Position numbers and translations under genes: made by a program | Shown here: in pieces, positions 53,344 to 64,000 of the stretch | How the letters are laid out: every line of letters begins with the position of its first letter | Position numbering within the stretch: position 1 is the first letter of the stretch | Origin: Phymatolithon calcareum | Lineage: Eukaryota > Rhodophyta > Florideophyceae > Hapalidiales | Assembly: GCA_977006965.1 (NCBI GenBank) | Contig: OZ345366.1 | Span: forward strand, 2,809,001 to 2,873,000 | Direction of reading: 5' to 3' | DNA length: 64,000 nucleotides | Notes under the pieces: generated by a model | What the model saw: the letters and a program-made list of their open reading frames with translations, nothing else | Database searches by the model: none | What the model was told of the DNA's origin: nothing

Positions 53344-54176
53344 GGCGTAGAAACAAAAAATTTCTCATACACTCCACGCTCTGCTGTCTAGTATAAGACT
53401 CTTAAAAACACTGTTCCATTCCAATCACATATCTCCTGTTATTCGAGCTTTGCATTTTTTTCTTTCACGTTATGTGAGTTCGAACTATGCGCTTTCATAC
53501 TTTTCTGAACAATTTTCTTTCTTCCGTTCTTTGAAGCGCGCATTGTCTTCTTCCACCCTATGTGTGTTCGGAGCGTTATCAAATACAGTTGATGAAACAC
53601 ACGTGGCACTCTAGCACGTCGCTTCGCGTTAAATGGGTTCTTTTCAGAAACCTATCGAGTAGATTAAGATAAAGACCGTCAATGTTATTAACGTCAAGGC
53701 AGGGAAGGCAGACAAAGACTCTCGTTCGTCTCGAATGGTTGTATCGAGTCCCAGCTGGCAAAGTACTGTACCTCGAACGCCGGCTTACTGTACTCGTGGT
53801 CGAACATCTTCTTCACCAAGCGACCAGTTCTCGGTTCCAGTGTCAACCACAAGCACACCAGAAGGACAAATAAACCTCAACACAAGCAAAAGAAGCTCTG
53901 AACGCCCTATTCCGGGCTCTGTCGCCTACGCCCTGCAAGGTTCTTGGGACCAAGCTTCGCAAGAAGGGCTTATTGTCATTACCCCAGACTGTGCGCCAAG
54001 CACTTTTGTTCATGGAGTGCCATGGTTCGAGCACCAAGTTCTATGTACAATTGGACGAAGGATTCCCCGTAATTTGTGAAATGTTTGAACTATACACAGA
54101 GAAACTATATCCGAAAAATATGGGCACGAGTTCCAATCGCCGTATGACTGCTTCATGACAATGTTCCCTATTATAT

Positions 54177-54376
54177 TTCCGGGTGGGGGGACTGGCGCCA
54201 TTCAGAAAATTTAACTGAAAATAAGGATGAGTGGGGGGACTGGCTCCACGTTTTTGGGCTCTGTGGAAGACCCTTGCAAATTTTATTGTTTTTTCAAGTG
54301 TGCTCATGGCGCCAGTCCCCCCAAAGTTGTTTTTTACTAATAATTTGCGGAGCCAGTCCCCCCACTCAGCTCCAGT
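54177..54376. repeat. nested foldback, right block
   Basis: A1 (GTGGGGGGACTGGCGCC, 54183), A2 (GTGGGGGGACTGGCTCC, 54231), A2' (GGCGCCAGTCCCCCC, 54308) and A1' (GGAGCCAGTCCCCCCACT, 54349). It has the same nested geometry as 41219-41423, with A1 to A2 spaced 48 bp in both, but different arm sequence. Confidence 0.75.
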
Positions 54377-54479
54377 TCCCCCAGTTAGCGACACTAATTT
54401 TAATTTACTTCGGCTCCTCCTCTCGCAGAGCAGATATTTTATTTTACTATTGTTTTTAGGCAGGTGACGCAAATTCTGG

Positions 54480-55370
54480 TGCAAAAGTTCCCGGCAACGC
54501 CGACATTCACGCTTGATACCGTTCGAAAGCTCTCGTCGCGCGCTTTCCAACAGTATCAAGCGCGCAAGTGTGCGCGAACGGGAACATGGTGCGCCAGAAC
54601 CCGGGAAATGTCGCCCAAATATTATTAGAAAATAGGAATCTAAATTTATGATAGTACAGCAGTCGTAAGATACTAATTTTTATTTATTTTTGACCGGATT
54701 CCACGGTTTTCAGCGCACCAACTTTCCGTTCGCGCAGTGTTACGCGCTTGGTACCATTCGAAAGGTCTCATCAAGAAGAAGAGATTGGTACCAGGCGCGC
54801 AACTCTGCGCAGACGGGAAGTTTTTGCGCGGAAACCGTGGAATCGTCCCAGAAGTATATAAAAAATAGGATTCTAAATTTAAATTGACTTGTTACGGAAA
54901 AAAATGTCCGCCAATTTGGCCCGCCTAAAATCAAAATCCTATTTTTTATATATATTTGAACACACTCCACGGTTTTCAGCGCACAAACTTCCCGTTCGCG
55001 CAGTGGTACGCGCTTGGTACCATTCGAAAGGTCGCATCACGACGCAGAGATCGATACTAAGTGCGCAACTCTGCGCGGACGGAAAGTTTGTGCGCGGAAA
55101 CCGTGGAATCGTCCCAAAAGTATATAAAAAATAGGATTCTAAATTTAAATTGACATGTTACGGAAAAAAAAGTCCGCCAATTTGGCCCGCCAAAAATCAA
55201 AATCCTATTTTATATATAAATGTGGGCACACTCCCGGGTTTTCGGCGCACTAACTTCCCGTTCGCGCAGAATTGCGCGCTTAGTACCGATCTGTTTGTCT
55301 CGATGAGAGCTTTCGAGCAGTACCAAGCGCATAACTCTGCGCAAACGGGAAGTTGGTGCGCCAGATCCGC
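54480..55370. repeat. four tandem hairpin units, right block
   Basis: Units at about 54485-54600, 54692-54842, 54960-55110 and 55237-55370. Each has arms holding TTCCCGTTCGCGCAG-like and CTGCGCGGACGGGAAG-like sequence, and they are spaced by GGATTCTAAATTTAAATTGA and TCCGCCAATTTGGCCCGCC. Outer TATATA stretches also pair. Confidence 0.8.
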
Positions 55371-55400
55371 ACGCTGCTGCGAAAAAGTATGTGAAAAAGT

Positions 55401-57460
55401 AAATTGATCTCGAATCTGATTGGTAATTTATATATCATTCATAATAATTTTGAGCCTCATTGTCATTGGCTGTAATCACATTTGGCAGGCCAATAATATT
55501 CTGCCATAGGGAATTGATGTGTGCAAGGTAATTGTTTGTTCCGCGAATAATATTTCGCCATAAGACTTATACGAGCAACTGTAAACTGTACTCAAGTGTT
55601 ATTTATTTCAATCTTTGGATTATAAATAATTTTTGATATTTATATAACGTTATTAAAAAAGGGTCGTTAAGTATAAGTAAACTATAACAGACACGTTTCT
55701 TGCAATACATTGCGGAATGTTGGGAAAACGTAATTCTCTAAGTTCATTTAAATGATGCAAAATATCTCAGCTCGAAGAGAGGTTGCAATTGACCGTGAGT
55801 AACACGCATAGTGAGAGCTGTATTGTAAGAAAGTGGCAAGCGAAAGACAAGCCAAGGACGAAGGCGGTGAACCAGGTTTACGAGGAGAAAGTAGATGAAA
55901 CGGAAGAGAATTAGCTGGAACGCGAAATGTAGACAAACTCTGAGCGGGCAACTCCTTTGGCCAATAAGTCAAGTTCTGGGCTGTCGCTAACACAGGAAAT
56001 AGAATGCAGCTTGAGATTGGAGAAAAAGCTTTCTGGGATACCGTTGACACTCTACTAGACGAAGTGCATGAGGAGAAGATGTGGAAGGTGTTGTTGGACA
56101 GTGTGGGAAAGGAGAAAAAGTATCGGCGGGGAAGGGACTGAGGAAGATATCTCTGAGAACGAGGATTTGGGAATATATGAAGCAGTTAAATGAATCAAAA
56201 CGTTTCCAAGACGAGGCCATGAAAGGTTTGGCATCTTTAATTATGGAAACCGCAGACACGTTGAGAGCAGCTGAACTAGGGAGTCGGGTTGTGGCTGAAA
56301 TGGAGGGACATGGAGTGCAGGAGCCACAGACAGCTTTCTAGAAGAATGCTTAAAGCAAGTTTACGCCCACGAAGGAGACATCGTTCATCTTCGTGGCGAC
56401 GGGAAGAGATCCATTGCCGCTATTCGTATGGCCGTTGAGCAACATCTACAAAAACGGAGGCCTGATGTATCCGTATCTGCGCTTACCATAACGAAACTAG
56501 CAGTATTATCCAAATGGGAAGAGGCTGACCAGATGAAATCATAGTTGACAGCGACAACGAGTCTACATGGCGCTGAATGATACACGTGCGTCGCTGCTGT
56601 CCAGCCAGAATTTTGACATCGACAACGAGTGTACGTGCCATGGCATGCTATGCGTGGGCAGCTGCTGCCCAGCTGGTATCAGTACTGCAGAAGGATGACG
56701 TATTGTGTGAAAATAGTTTGCTGAGAAAACGTCTCGAAGGAACAAAATCTCAGTGAGCCCTATTGATGTCTTGTGGTGGCAGTAATGGAGGAGTGAAAAA
56801 CGGAGGAGCCGAGGATGACGCTTTAGAACAGAAGGTAACAGGGGAAACTTATGCGCCACGTTGTCAGGAAGTATGCAAAGACTATTCCTGAGAGAGGAAG
56901 TTCTTAGAAACGAAGTCTCTATTCATTTCGAGAACTTCAACTATATTTTTGCCCAATGCGACTTGCAAAGATTTAGTAGCAGAAGAGGAAATGATCTTCG
57001 ATGATTCGGATATCTTTCAAAATTAGCAATTTCAAAAATAGCACTGCCACGAAATCGAAGTGTGAAAAGTAAAAAACATTCACATATTGAACGTCATTTT
57101 CCAGGGAGTTTGGCATGATTTTGGAAAGATAATCTACACTGCTTGATAACTCGGAACAGAAGAAATTCGGTACGCTAGAAACTGGACGATAGAAAGGACT
57201 GGTCATGGAAAAGAAAAGGTCTGACTGGAAGCTGGGGATGAAATAGCATTGACATTTTGACCGATCCTTTTCAGGGCACTCAGCATGACTTTTAGAAGTC
57301 ATTTTCAACTCCTGGATATGTCAAACTGTAAACTATTTCGTTGAGAATGCTACTACAACAATGCGATACAGGCGACCCCGTAATGAAACAACGAGCTATG
57401 ACGCCAAATTGAGGATGATCACCGTTGAAATTTTGGAAGTCTTTTCTGAAGGAATCTTGC
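55401..57460. other. no firmly recognised gene
   Basis: 55.4-55.98 kb is AT-rich spacer. From 56001 to about 56550 the plus strand has coding-like, frame-shifted segments: MQLEIGEKAFWDTVDTLLDE, LRKISLRTRIWEYMKQLNES and LEECLKQVYAHEGDIVHLRG. They are helical and of unknown family. A stray, degenerate unit of the 72-bp array lies at about 56650-56700. Confidence 0.35.
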
Positions 57461-57465
57461 ATTAT

Positions 57466-58678
57466 TGTATAAAACGACTGGGCAGCAGCTCCATAACTGG
57501 ATTAATACTCGATATGAAAAAAAAGGCAACGTGGCATTGTATGATACTAGTGGGCAGCTGCTGCCCAGCTGGTATCATACTTGATGTCGACAAGGAGTCA
57601 TCGAGGCGTTCTATGATACGCGTGGGCAGCGGCTGCCCAGCTGGTATCATACTGGATATCGACAAGGAGTCAATTTAATATTTTATGATACGCGTTGGCA
57701 GCTGCTGCCCAGCTGGTATCATAGTGGATATCGACAAGGACTTAATTCGGTATTGTATGATACGCGTGGGCAGCGGCTGCCCAGCTGGTATCATACTGGA
57801 TATCGACAAGGAGTCAACGTGGCATTGTATGATACGCGTGGGCAGCAGCTGCCCAGCTGGTATCATACTCGATATCGACAAGGGGTAATCGTGGCATTGT
57901 ATGATACGCGTGGGCAGCTGCTTCCGAGCTTGTATCATACTGGATATCGACAAGGAGTCAATTTAATATTTTATGATACGCGTGGGCAGCTGCTGCCCTG
58001 CTGGTATCATAGTGGATATCGACAAGGAGTTAATTCGGTATTGTATGATACGCGTGGGCAGCACCTGCCCAGCTGGTATCATAGTGGCTATCGACAAGGA
58101 GTTAATTCGGTATTGTATGATATGCGTGGCCAGCAGCTGCCCAGCTGGTATCATAGTGGATATCGACAAGGAGTTAATTCTGTATTGTATGATACGCGTG
58201 GGCAGCAGCTGCCCAGCTGGAATCATACTGGATATCGACAAGGTGTCAATTTAGTGTTTTATGATACGCGTGGGCAGCAGCTGCCCAGCTGGTATCATAA
58301 TTGATATCGACAAAGAGTCAACGTGGCACTGTATGATACGCGTGGGCAGCAGCTGCCCAGTTGGTATCTTACTGGATATCGACAAGGTGTCAATTTAGTG
58401 TTTTATGATACGCGTGGGCAGCAGCTGCCCAGCTGGTATCATAGTGGATATCGACAAGGAGTTAATTCGGTATTGTATGATACGCGTGGGCAGCAGCTGC
58501 CCAGTTGGTATCATACTAGATAGCAGCTGCCCAGCTGGAATCATACTTGATATCGACAAGAAATCAATGTGGTATTGTATGATACGCGTGGGCAGCTGCT
58601 GCCCTGCTGGTATCATAGTGGATATCGACAAGGAGTTAATTCTGTATTGTATGATACGCGTGGGCAGCAGCTGCCCTA
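57466..58678 (+). repeat. 72-bp tandem repeat of hairpins
   Basis: About 16-17 units beginning TATGATAC at 57540, 57612, 57684 and so on to 58650. One truncated unit near 58518 breaks the phase. Each unit can fold: TATGATAC pairs with GTATCATA, and inside GGGCAG pairs with CTGCCC around a three-base loop. 72 is a multiple of 3, so long frames (a 24-residue repeat YDTRGQQLPSWYHTGYRQGV...) arise on both strands. I read these as by-products. Confidence 0.9.
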
Positions 58679-58692
58679 CTCCAATTACGAAA

Positions 58693-58762
58693 AGGCGGAA
58701 TTTGGATAGGGAATAGGGTTAGGAATACGGTTGGGTTAGGGCATAGGGTTGGGTCATTGCTT
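58693..58762 (+). repeat. degenerate GGGTTAGG / GGGAATAGGG tract
   Basis: A short telomere-like mix (GGATAGGGAATAGGGTTAGG, then GGTTGGGTTAGGGCATAGGG) follows the hairpin array. It shares its GGGAATAGGG unit with the large satellite at 62.27 kb. Confidence 0.6.
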
Positions 58763-59179
58763 TTGAAGACACTTGGCGCTTCATCATTGGCCTACCGAGA
58801 TGGAACACTATGACCGTAAAATTACGTAAATTATTTTGAAAAACGTTAGAAACATTTTCTCAAAAAAATTAAAAAGAAATATAGTCGGCTTATTGAACAG
58901 CACAAGAACAAATACAAAATGTAGCCAAATTCGAAAAAGGATCTGATACAGAGTAGTAGTGTGCACTCGAGATTTGTCTGGTTAAATTTATTTCCAAAAT
59001 AGTATTTGAATCTTGTATCATAAGAAGCGATCCGCCCCCAAAAACTGTTTTTGCGTACAGTTCCACTTTATTCGCGCGGTTGACGCTCGAACGCAAGACA
59101 GACAATTCTTCTCCTCAGGACCCGGATGTGTCATTATAGATGCTGACAAAATGGAGCCCTCCGCCCCCATGGGAAAATC
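58763..59179. other. no recognised gene
   Basis: AT-rich spacer before the MutL relic. Only short frames are present. Confidence 0.35.
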
Positions 59180-60183
59180 ATGTGCTTGTCTAAGTCGGTC
59201 GTAAACCGGATCCCGGCCGGAGCGAGGCTACTGCGAGTCACTGAAGATGGTCACGGGATCGCTGTCGAAGATCTGCCCTTGATCTGTCACCGCTTTTCCA
59301 CCTCTAAACTTCCCACGTTTGGCTACCTCCGCATCGTTTCTGCGTTTGGGTTTCGTGGCGAGGCCCTGGAATCTGTGTCCCACGTGTCCCGTGTGTCTGT
59401 TTTAACGAAGACCCCGGACTCTCGCCTCGGTTATTCGGCGGCCTACCTCGACGGCGCTCTTCGTGGCAACCCGTGCGCCGTTGCGGCCGTACAGGGTATC
59501 TCGCTTACTGGATCTGTCCTTGCTCTCGCTCCGCTTTGCCACCTCTAAACTGCGCACTTTTGACGACCTCCGCACCGTCTCTCCCTTTGGGTTTCGAGGC
59601 GAGGCCCTGGCACTTGTGTCCTACGTGGCTCGTGTGTCTGTCCTCACGAAGACCCCAGACTCTCGCCTCGGATATTCGGCGGTACTTCGACCGCGCTCTT
59701 CGTGGGAACCCACGCGCAGTTGCGGCCGTACAGGGTACTTCTGTCGAGGACCTGTTTTTTCAATCTCGAAAACCTCCGTAACGCCTTGCGAGCCACCGGC
59801 GAAGAGTACCGCGCTATTGTGGCCGTTGTTGCGCGTTACGCGATTCGTTATCCTAGTGTTGCGTTTGTCCGCGCAAAGCTCCATGAATAGGTAGCGCCAG
59901 TCAGCGCCCAGATGTGCGCACCCTGCCTGACGCAACGGCCACAGAAAACATTCGCGCTGCGTTTGGAGCACATGTCGCACATGAGTTGCTTAACGTTGAT
60001 GCAGAGATCGTGGCGAATGGAGTTCGCGTCGAGACCTTGGTCAAAGCGAGTTTCAAGTTTAAAAAGCGCATTTTTATTCTTTTCATCAATGGCAGACTGG
60101 TTGAGTGCGGGCCTCTGAAACGTACCATTGACGCCGCCTTCTCCGAATTTTTGTCTAGGGGTAACATCCCTTTGCCTATGTGA
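59180..60183 (+). pseudogene. MLH1-type MutL relic with internal tandem duplication
   Basis: From the ATG at 59180 it reads CLSKSVVNRIPAGA (the VVNRIAAGE start of MLH1), then jumps directly to LLRVTEDGHGIAVEDLPLIC. The ATP-site ENxxDA segment is therefore deleted. [28 protein letters not shown] and [17 protein letters not shown] follow. The block then repeats ([33 protein letters not shown]; 59532 onward), period 241 bp. [20 protein letters not shown] and [20 protein letters not shown] lead to a stop at 59890. From 59914, MRTLPDATATENIRAAFGAH and KKRIFILFINGRLVECGPLK finish the N-terminal module at 60183. The C-terminal dimerisation half is absent. MLH1 acts in mismatch repair; this copy cannot. 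Confidence 0.85.
59270..59756 (+). repeat. 241-bp tandem duplication inside the MutL relic
   Basis: Copy A runs from about 59270 and copy B from about 59511. Matching starts are CGCTTTTCCACCTCTAAACT (59291) and CGCTTTGCCACCTCTAAACT (59532). Both hold the GFRGEAL codons. Confidence 0.85.
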
Positions 60184-62266
60184 ATGTTACTATGAGGCAA
60201 GAGGACATGAACCTGAATGTATCCAACCAAGAAAGATGTCAGGCACTTGCATGAAACGGAAATTATTGACACATATTGCCGCACTATTGGGGAGACTTAA
60301 GAAGTCGGGCCTTCCTGAACTTTTATAACGCAGACTGTTCTCGGGTTTGAGGCCCTCAACGCATCCATGTGCGTCATAAAAAGTGAGGAGTCCGTAGACC
60401 GCCAACAACTGATGCGGTGAGTGATGTTATAGTGAACCGGGAGGACGGCTCGTCGTCTTTTGTACCGAAAAACAAATGTCGAGAATGGATGATACAACAT
60501 GATTGTTTTTGCAAGTTTCGTACCGATTAAGAACATCCACAGTTGTTATTCAGTATTAACATTGGACGCAAAGTAACTTCAACTTCTAGGGTCTACAAAA
60601 TGCTAGGGCGATGCTAGCCTAGTACAGCAGTAAAGCTTAACTTGAGCTACTATGAGCTGAATAAGCCTAAATTTATTATACACTTTGCCACACCCTCAAA
60701 TCTATGGTGCTTCAGTTGTGCGCCCCATCAAGCGCTGAATTTCCGCAATATCAGCAACGATTGCTCTCTTACTACTATTCCTATACCAGCCTTGTGCTCG
60801 CCGCAATTGACGGATGCGAAGCCGGGCTAAACTTCTATACAATGGCAGCACGGCGATCTTACCGCCCCTCCGCAAGCACGACAGTCGCACAGCCGGCGCG
60901 ACGACGCAGAGCAACTCAAAATCGAAAATAGAGTCCCTTTTTTGGCCGTCAATACACCCGTAAGAGCAGACGAAGAATGAGACATGGCCTCATCGAATGT
61001 GAGATCGCCACCGTATAGCGCCTCTCTCGCTGGTCAGGGCACAGTCATTCCTGGATTAACGCCATCGCAGCTTCATATGCTTTCGGTCCGCACTTAATAT
61101 GCACAATACTCTGTCCTTGACATTCCCGCTAATTTGCGACACTGGGCGTTGTTGGGTTCGAGGTGTCGTCCGCAGTGGCTGCAAAGATGGATGTATACGA
61201 ACGCGTGAAGTTCCTTGTCCGATAGTCCCAGAGATTCGACCAGGCGGTATTGTCGCGCCTTGAAGGCATCAGACGCGGTTCGCGTGGTCAAGGCATATTC
61301 GACTGAGGCGCGCATAGATTTCATCGCGCATACTTCAAGATTGCTGCACATGCGTGACCGTGAGAAGAATTCCATTTCGCCGCATCATTTAAGCAACACG
61401 TGCGTGATTGTGAAACGAAAGTTGCGTAAAGAGGAGCACTCGTAGCCTTAAATCCACGAGGCCTATTGCGCTGGCAGGTTCTTGGTTTTGCCGAAAATCT
61501 AGAGACGTCCCTCACAGGCGCCTTGCGTTTAGTGGTAGAACAATCGTGGTATCGGCGACGTTAACGAACGTATGGCGGAGAAAATACTGCTGTGTCAATG
61601 AATTATAGCGACATCTGCCATCTCTTGATCTCGAAGGGCATCTGGTGTGTGGTATAACCATCGCAAATTGCAATCTACGGGTCGAAAAATTCCAGACGCG
61701 CTCCAAACAGAGGCACGGGTAGCCATATGCCTTGTCGCTTGACGCAGATTTTCGTTCTTCGATGAAATATCATCAAGAACGCAATAATAGTGCATAGTGA
61801 GCGGAGGCACAGGAAGAACGCTTTGCGGTCCAGTATATGCCACAATTTGACGAGTACATTGATGCTTCGTGATCTAGGCGGCGCTGTTGAAGCATGCGAT
61901 GGTGTTGACGTGCGAGACCCATTAGCTGCGCATTGCCCGCGGAAGGAAATAGTGCACCACACGTATAAGCAGTTCATAACGAATACCAAGTATGCGTGCC
62001 CACTTGTCTTTTGTCGAGAACGCGTTTGCTGTGGACGGGCAAGCCGAATTGGCGTTCGAAAGGGAGGATGTTGCGGAGCTGATGACTGGGGCGGCAATGA
62101 CACGAAGCCTCACGAATTGCACGGTAAGCGATACGGTTTCTGGTGACGATCTGTGCGACGTCGGACGAGCAGGCGGAGAAACAGAATGTGTTTGCTGGGT
62201 CAAAACCTAGATTACCGGCTACCTCAAGAGGTATCTCACTTCGCCACGGAAATCAGTAGGACGTCT
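60184..62266. other. no recognised gene
   Basis: Many short frames on both strands. The plus strand 60982-61080 (MASSNVRSPPYSASLAGQGT) and minus strand 61375-61094 (with CSHCGRHLEPNNAQC) look mildly coding-like but match nothing I know. There is no repeat or RNA gene. Confidence 0.35.
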
Positions 62267-64000
62267 TGGGGGAATAGGGAATAGGGGAATAGGGAATAGG
62301 GAATAGGGAATAGGGGAATAGGGAATAAGGGAATAGGGAATAGGGAAAATAGGGAATAGGGAATAGGGAATAGGGAATAGGGAATAGGGAATAGGGAATA
62401 GGGGAATAGGGAATAGGGAATAGGGAATAGGGAATAGGGAATAGGGAATAGGGAATAGGGAATAGGGAATAGGGAATAGGGAATAGGGAATAGGGAATAG
62501 GGAATAGGGAATAGGGAATAGGGAATAGGGAATAGGGAATAGGGAATAGGGAATAGGGAATAGGGAATAGGAATAGGGAATAGGGAATAGGGAATAGGGA
62601 ATAGGGAATAGGGAATAGGGAATAGGGAATAGGGAATAGGGAATAGGGAATAGGGAATAGGGAATAGGGAATAGGGAATAGGGAATAGGGAATAGGGAAT
62701 AGGGAATAGGGAATAGGGAATAGGGAATAGGGAATAGGGAATAGGGAATAGGGAATAGGGAATAGGGAATAGGGAATAGGGAATAGGGAATAGGGAATAG
62801 GGAATAGGGAATAGGGAATAGGGAATAGGGAATAGGGAATAGGGAATAGGGAATAGGGAATAGGGAATAGGGAATAGGGAATAGGGAATAGGGAATAGGG
62901 AATAGGGAATAGGGAATAGGGAATAGGGAATAGGGAATAGGGAATAGGGAATAGGGAATAGGGAATAGGGAATAGGGAATAGGGAATAGGGAATAGGGAA
63001 GGATAGGGAATAGGGAATAGGGAATAGGGAATAGGGAATAGGAATAGGGAATAGGGAATAGGAATAGGGAATAGGGAATAGGGAATAGGGAATAGGGAAT
63101 AGGGAATAGGGAATAGGGAATAGGGAATAGGGAATAGGGAATAGGGAATAGGGAATAGGGAATAGGGAATAGGGAATAGGGAATAGGGAATAGGGGAATA
63201 GGGAATAGGGAATAGGGAATAGGGAATAGGGAATAGGGAATAGGGAATAGGAATAGGGAATAGGGAATAGGGAATAGGGAATAGGGAATAGGGAATAGGG
63301 AATAGGGAATAGGGAATAGGGAATAGGGAATAGGGAATAGGGAATAGGGAATAGGGAATAGGGAATAGGGAATAGGGAATAGGGAATAGGGAATAGGGAA
63401 TAGGGAATAGGGAATAGGGAATAGGGAATAGGGAATAGGGAATAGGGAATAGGGAATAGGGAATAGGGAATAGGGAATAGGGAATAGGGAATAGGGAATA
63501 GGGAATAGGGAATAGGGAATAGGGAATTGGGAATAGGGAATAGGGAATAGGGAATAGGGATAGGGAATAGGGAATAGGGAATAGGGAATAGGGAATAGGG
63601 AATAGGGAATAGGGAATAGGGAATAGGGAATAGGGAATAGGGAATAGGGAATAGGGAATAGGGAATAGGGAATAGGGAATAGGGTATAGGGAATAGGGAA
63701 TAGGGAATAGGGAATTGGGAATAGGGAATAGGGAATAGGGAATAGGGAATAGGGAATAGGGAATAGGGAATAGGGAATAGGGAATAGGGAATAGGGATAG
63801 GGAATAGGGAATAGGGAATAGGGAATAGGGAATAGGGAATAGGGAATAGGGGAATAGGGAATAGGGAATAGGGATTAGGGAATAGGGAATAGGGAATAGG
63901 GATAGGGAATAGGAATAGGGATTAGGGAATAGGGAATAGGGAATTGGGAATAGGGAATAGGGTATTGGGATAGAGGGATAGGGAATAGGGAATAGGGGAA
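62267..64000 (+). repeat. 7-bp satellite (GGGAATA)n, telomere-like
   Basis: About 245 units that run past the window edge. Variants (GGGGAATA, GGAATA, GGGATA, GGGAATT, GGGTATA) cluster at the left border and again increasingly after about 63.5 kb. Regularly spaced GGG runs separated by AATA give continuous G-quadruplex potential on the plus strand. Every frame of this strand has TAG stops, so nothing is encoded. It could be a subtelomeric or interstitial telomere-like array. Confidence 0.95.

Larger units (their letters stand above)
52950..54170. other. upstream region of the ParB fusion gene
   Basis: No gene is seen. The 53161-53380 part is a large inverted repeat with arms of about 80 bp, each holding one GATC palindrome (copies 4 and 5) and an outer GTGTATGAGAAAATT-like end. 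53.4-54.17 kb is spacer with short frames only. Confidence 0.5.
41090..55400. mobile_element. candidate recombinase-helicase / ParB-methyltransferase-SET element
   Basis: Two repeat blocks in direct orientation (about 41.2-41.93 and 54.17-54.9 kb, extended by further hairpin units to 55.4 kb) enclose about 12.2 kb with three gene units and five copies of a GATC-containing palindrome. Matching points in the two blocks lie 12,958-12,963 bp apart, so the blocks correspond along their length. The enclosed genes are unlike those elsewhere in the window. I infer one mobile unit with long direct repeats. Target duplications and exact ends cannot be fixed, and the repeats could instead be an independent dispersed family. 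Confidence 0.5.

Noticed and set aside
57753-58631. Repeat proteins on both strands of the 72-bp array
   Set aside because: The unit length is a multiple of three, so any stop-free phase repeats; both strands are open at once and the palindromic stems explain the peptide pattern.
57466-58678. CRISPR array
   Set aside because: Units are contiguous tandem repeats without unique spacers, in eukaryotic DNA, and no cas genes are present.

Overview
This is eukaryotic nuclear DNA, mostly a graveyard of transposable elements, relic gene pieces and satellites. Evidence for a eukaryote: an LTR retrotransposon with a 5-bp target-site duplication, chromodomain Ty3/gypsy remains, non-LTR and Penelope-like reverse transcriptases, and relics of nuclear genes (MLH1-type MutL, RNA polymerase I largest subunit, a histone H3 tail). 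The species cannot be named from the sequence. Red algae and fungi both carry OrsD-type zinc-finger/RecQ-like proteins, so either lineage is possible; this is a weak guess. Very few intact ordinary host genes are visible; the clearest is a predicted secreted or membrane protein at 6.36-7.69 kb.

Layout: 0.7-3.5 kb, non-LTR retrotransposon remains with a 595-aa RT; 6.4-7.7 kb, signal-peptide/TM protein; 7.74-13.17 kb, a complete-ended but coding-dead Ty3/gypsy element (378-bp LTRs, TSD ATACG); 13.4-13.7 kb, inverted non-LTR 3' end; 14.6-19.7 kb, heavily mutated chromoviral gypsy relic; 21.1-22.1 kb, inverted non-LTR RT relic; 23.2-26.9 kb, a 10-bp satellite; 27.5-30.1 kb, histone H3 tail relic, unknown ORFs and a 322-bp tandem duplication; 34.8-37.6 kb, a Penelope-like element split by a 468-bp insertion with terminal inverted repeats; 39.6-40.4 kb, RNA polymerase I relic; 41.1-55.4 kb, the unusual cassette; 57.5-58.7 kb, a 72-bp hairpin array; 59.2-60.2 kb, MLH1-like relic with internal duplication; 62.27-64.0 kb, a GGGAATA satellite that runs off the window.

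The most interesting part is about 41.2-54.9 kb. Two similar ~740-bp blocks lie in direct orientation about 12.96 kb apart. Between them are three transcription units. One on the plus strand (42.17-46.91 kb, in four overlapping frames) joins C2H2 fingers, a tyrosine-recombinase-like domain and a RecQ-like SF2 helicase. One on the minus strand (52.95-49.71 kb) joins a ParB-type domain, a DPPF-class DNA methyltransferase and a SET domain. A third on the minus strand (49.22-47.48 kb) is unrecognised. Five copies of a near-perfect palindrome, each with two GATC sites, lie only in the gaps between these genes. I infer a self-propagating element combining DNA recombination and unwinding with a parS-like sequence-recognition and DNA/histone methylation module. 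All three units carry frameshifts or a stop, so this copy is either decaying or affected by base-level assembly error; the sequence alone cannot tell which.
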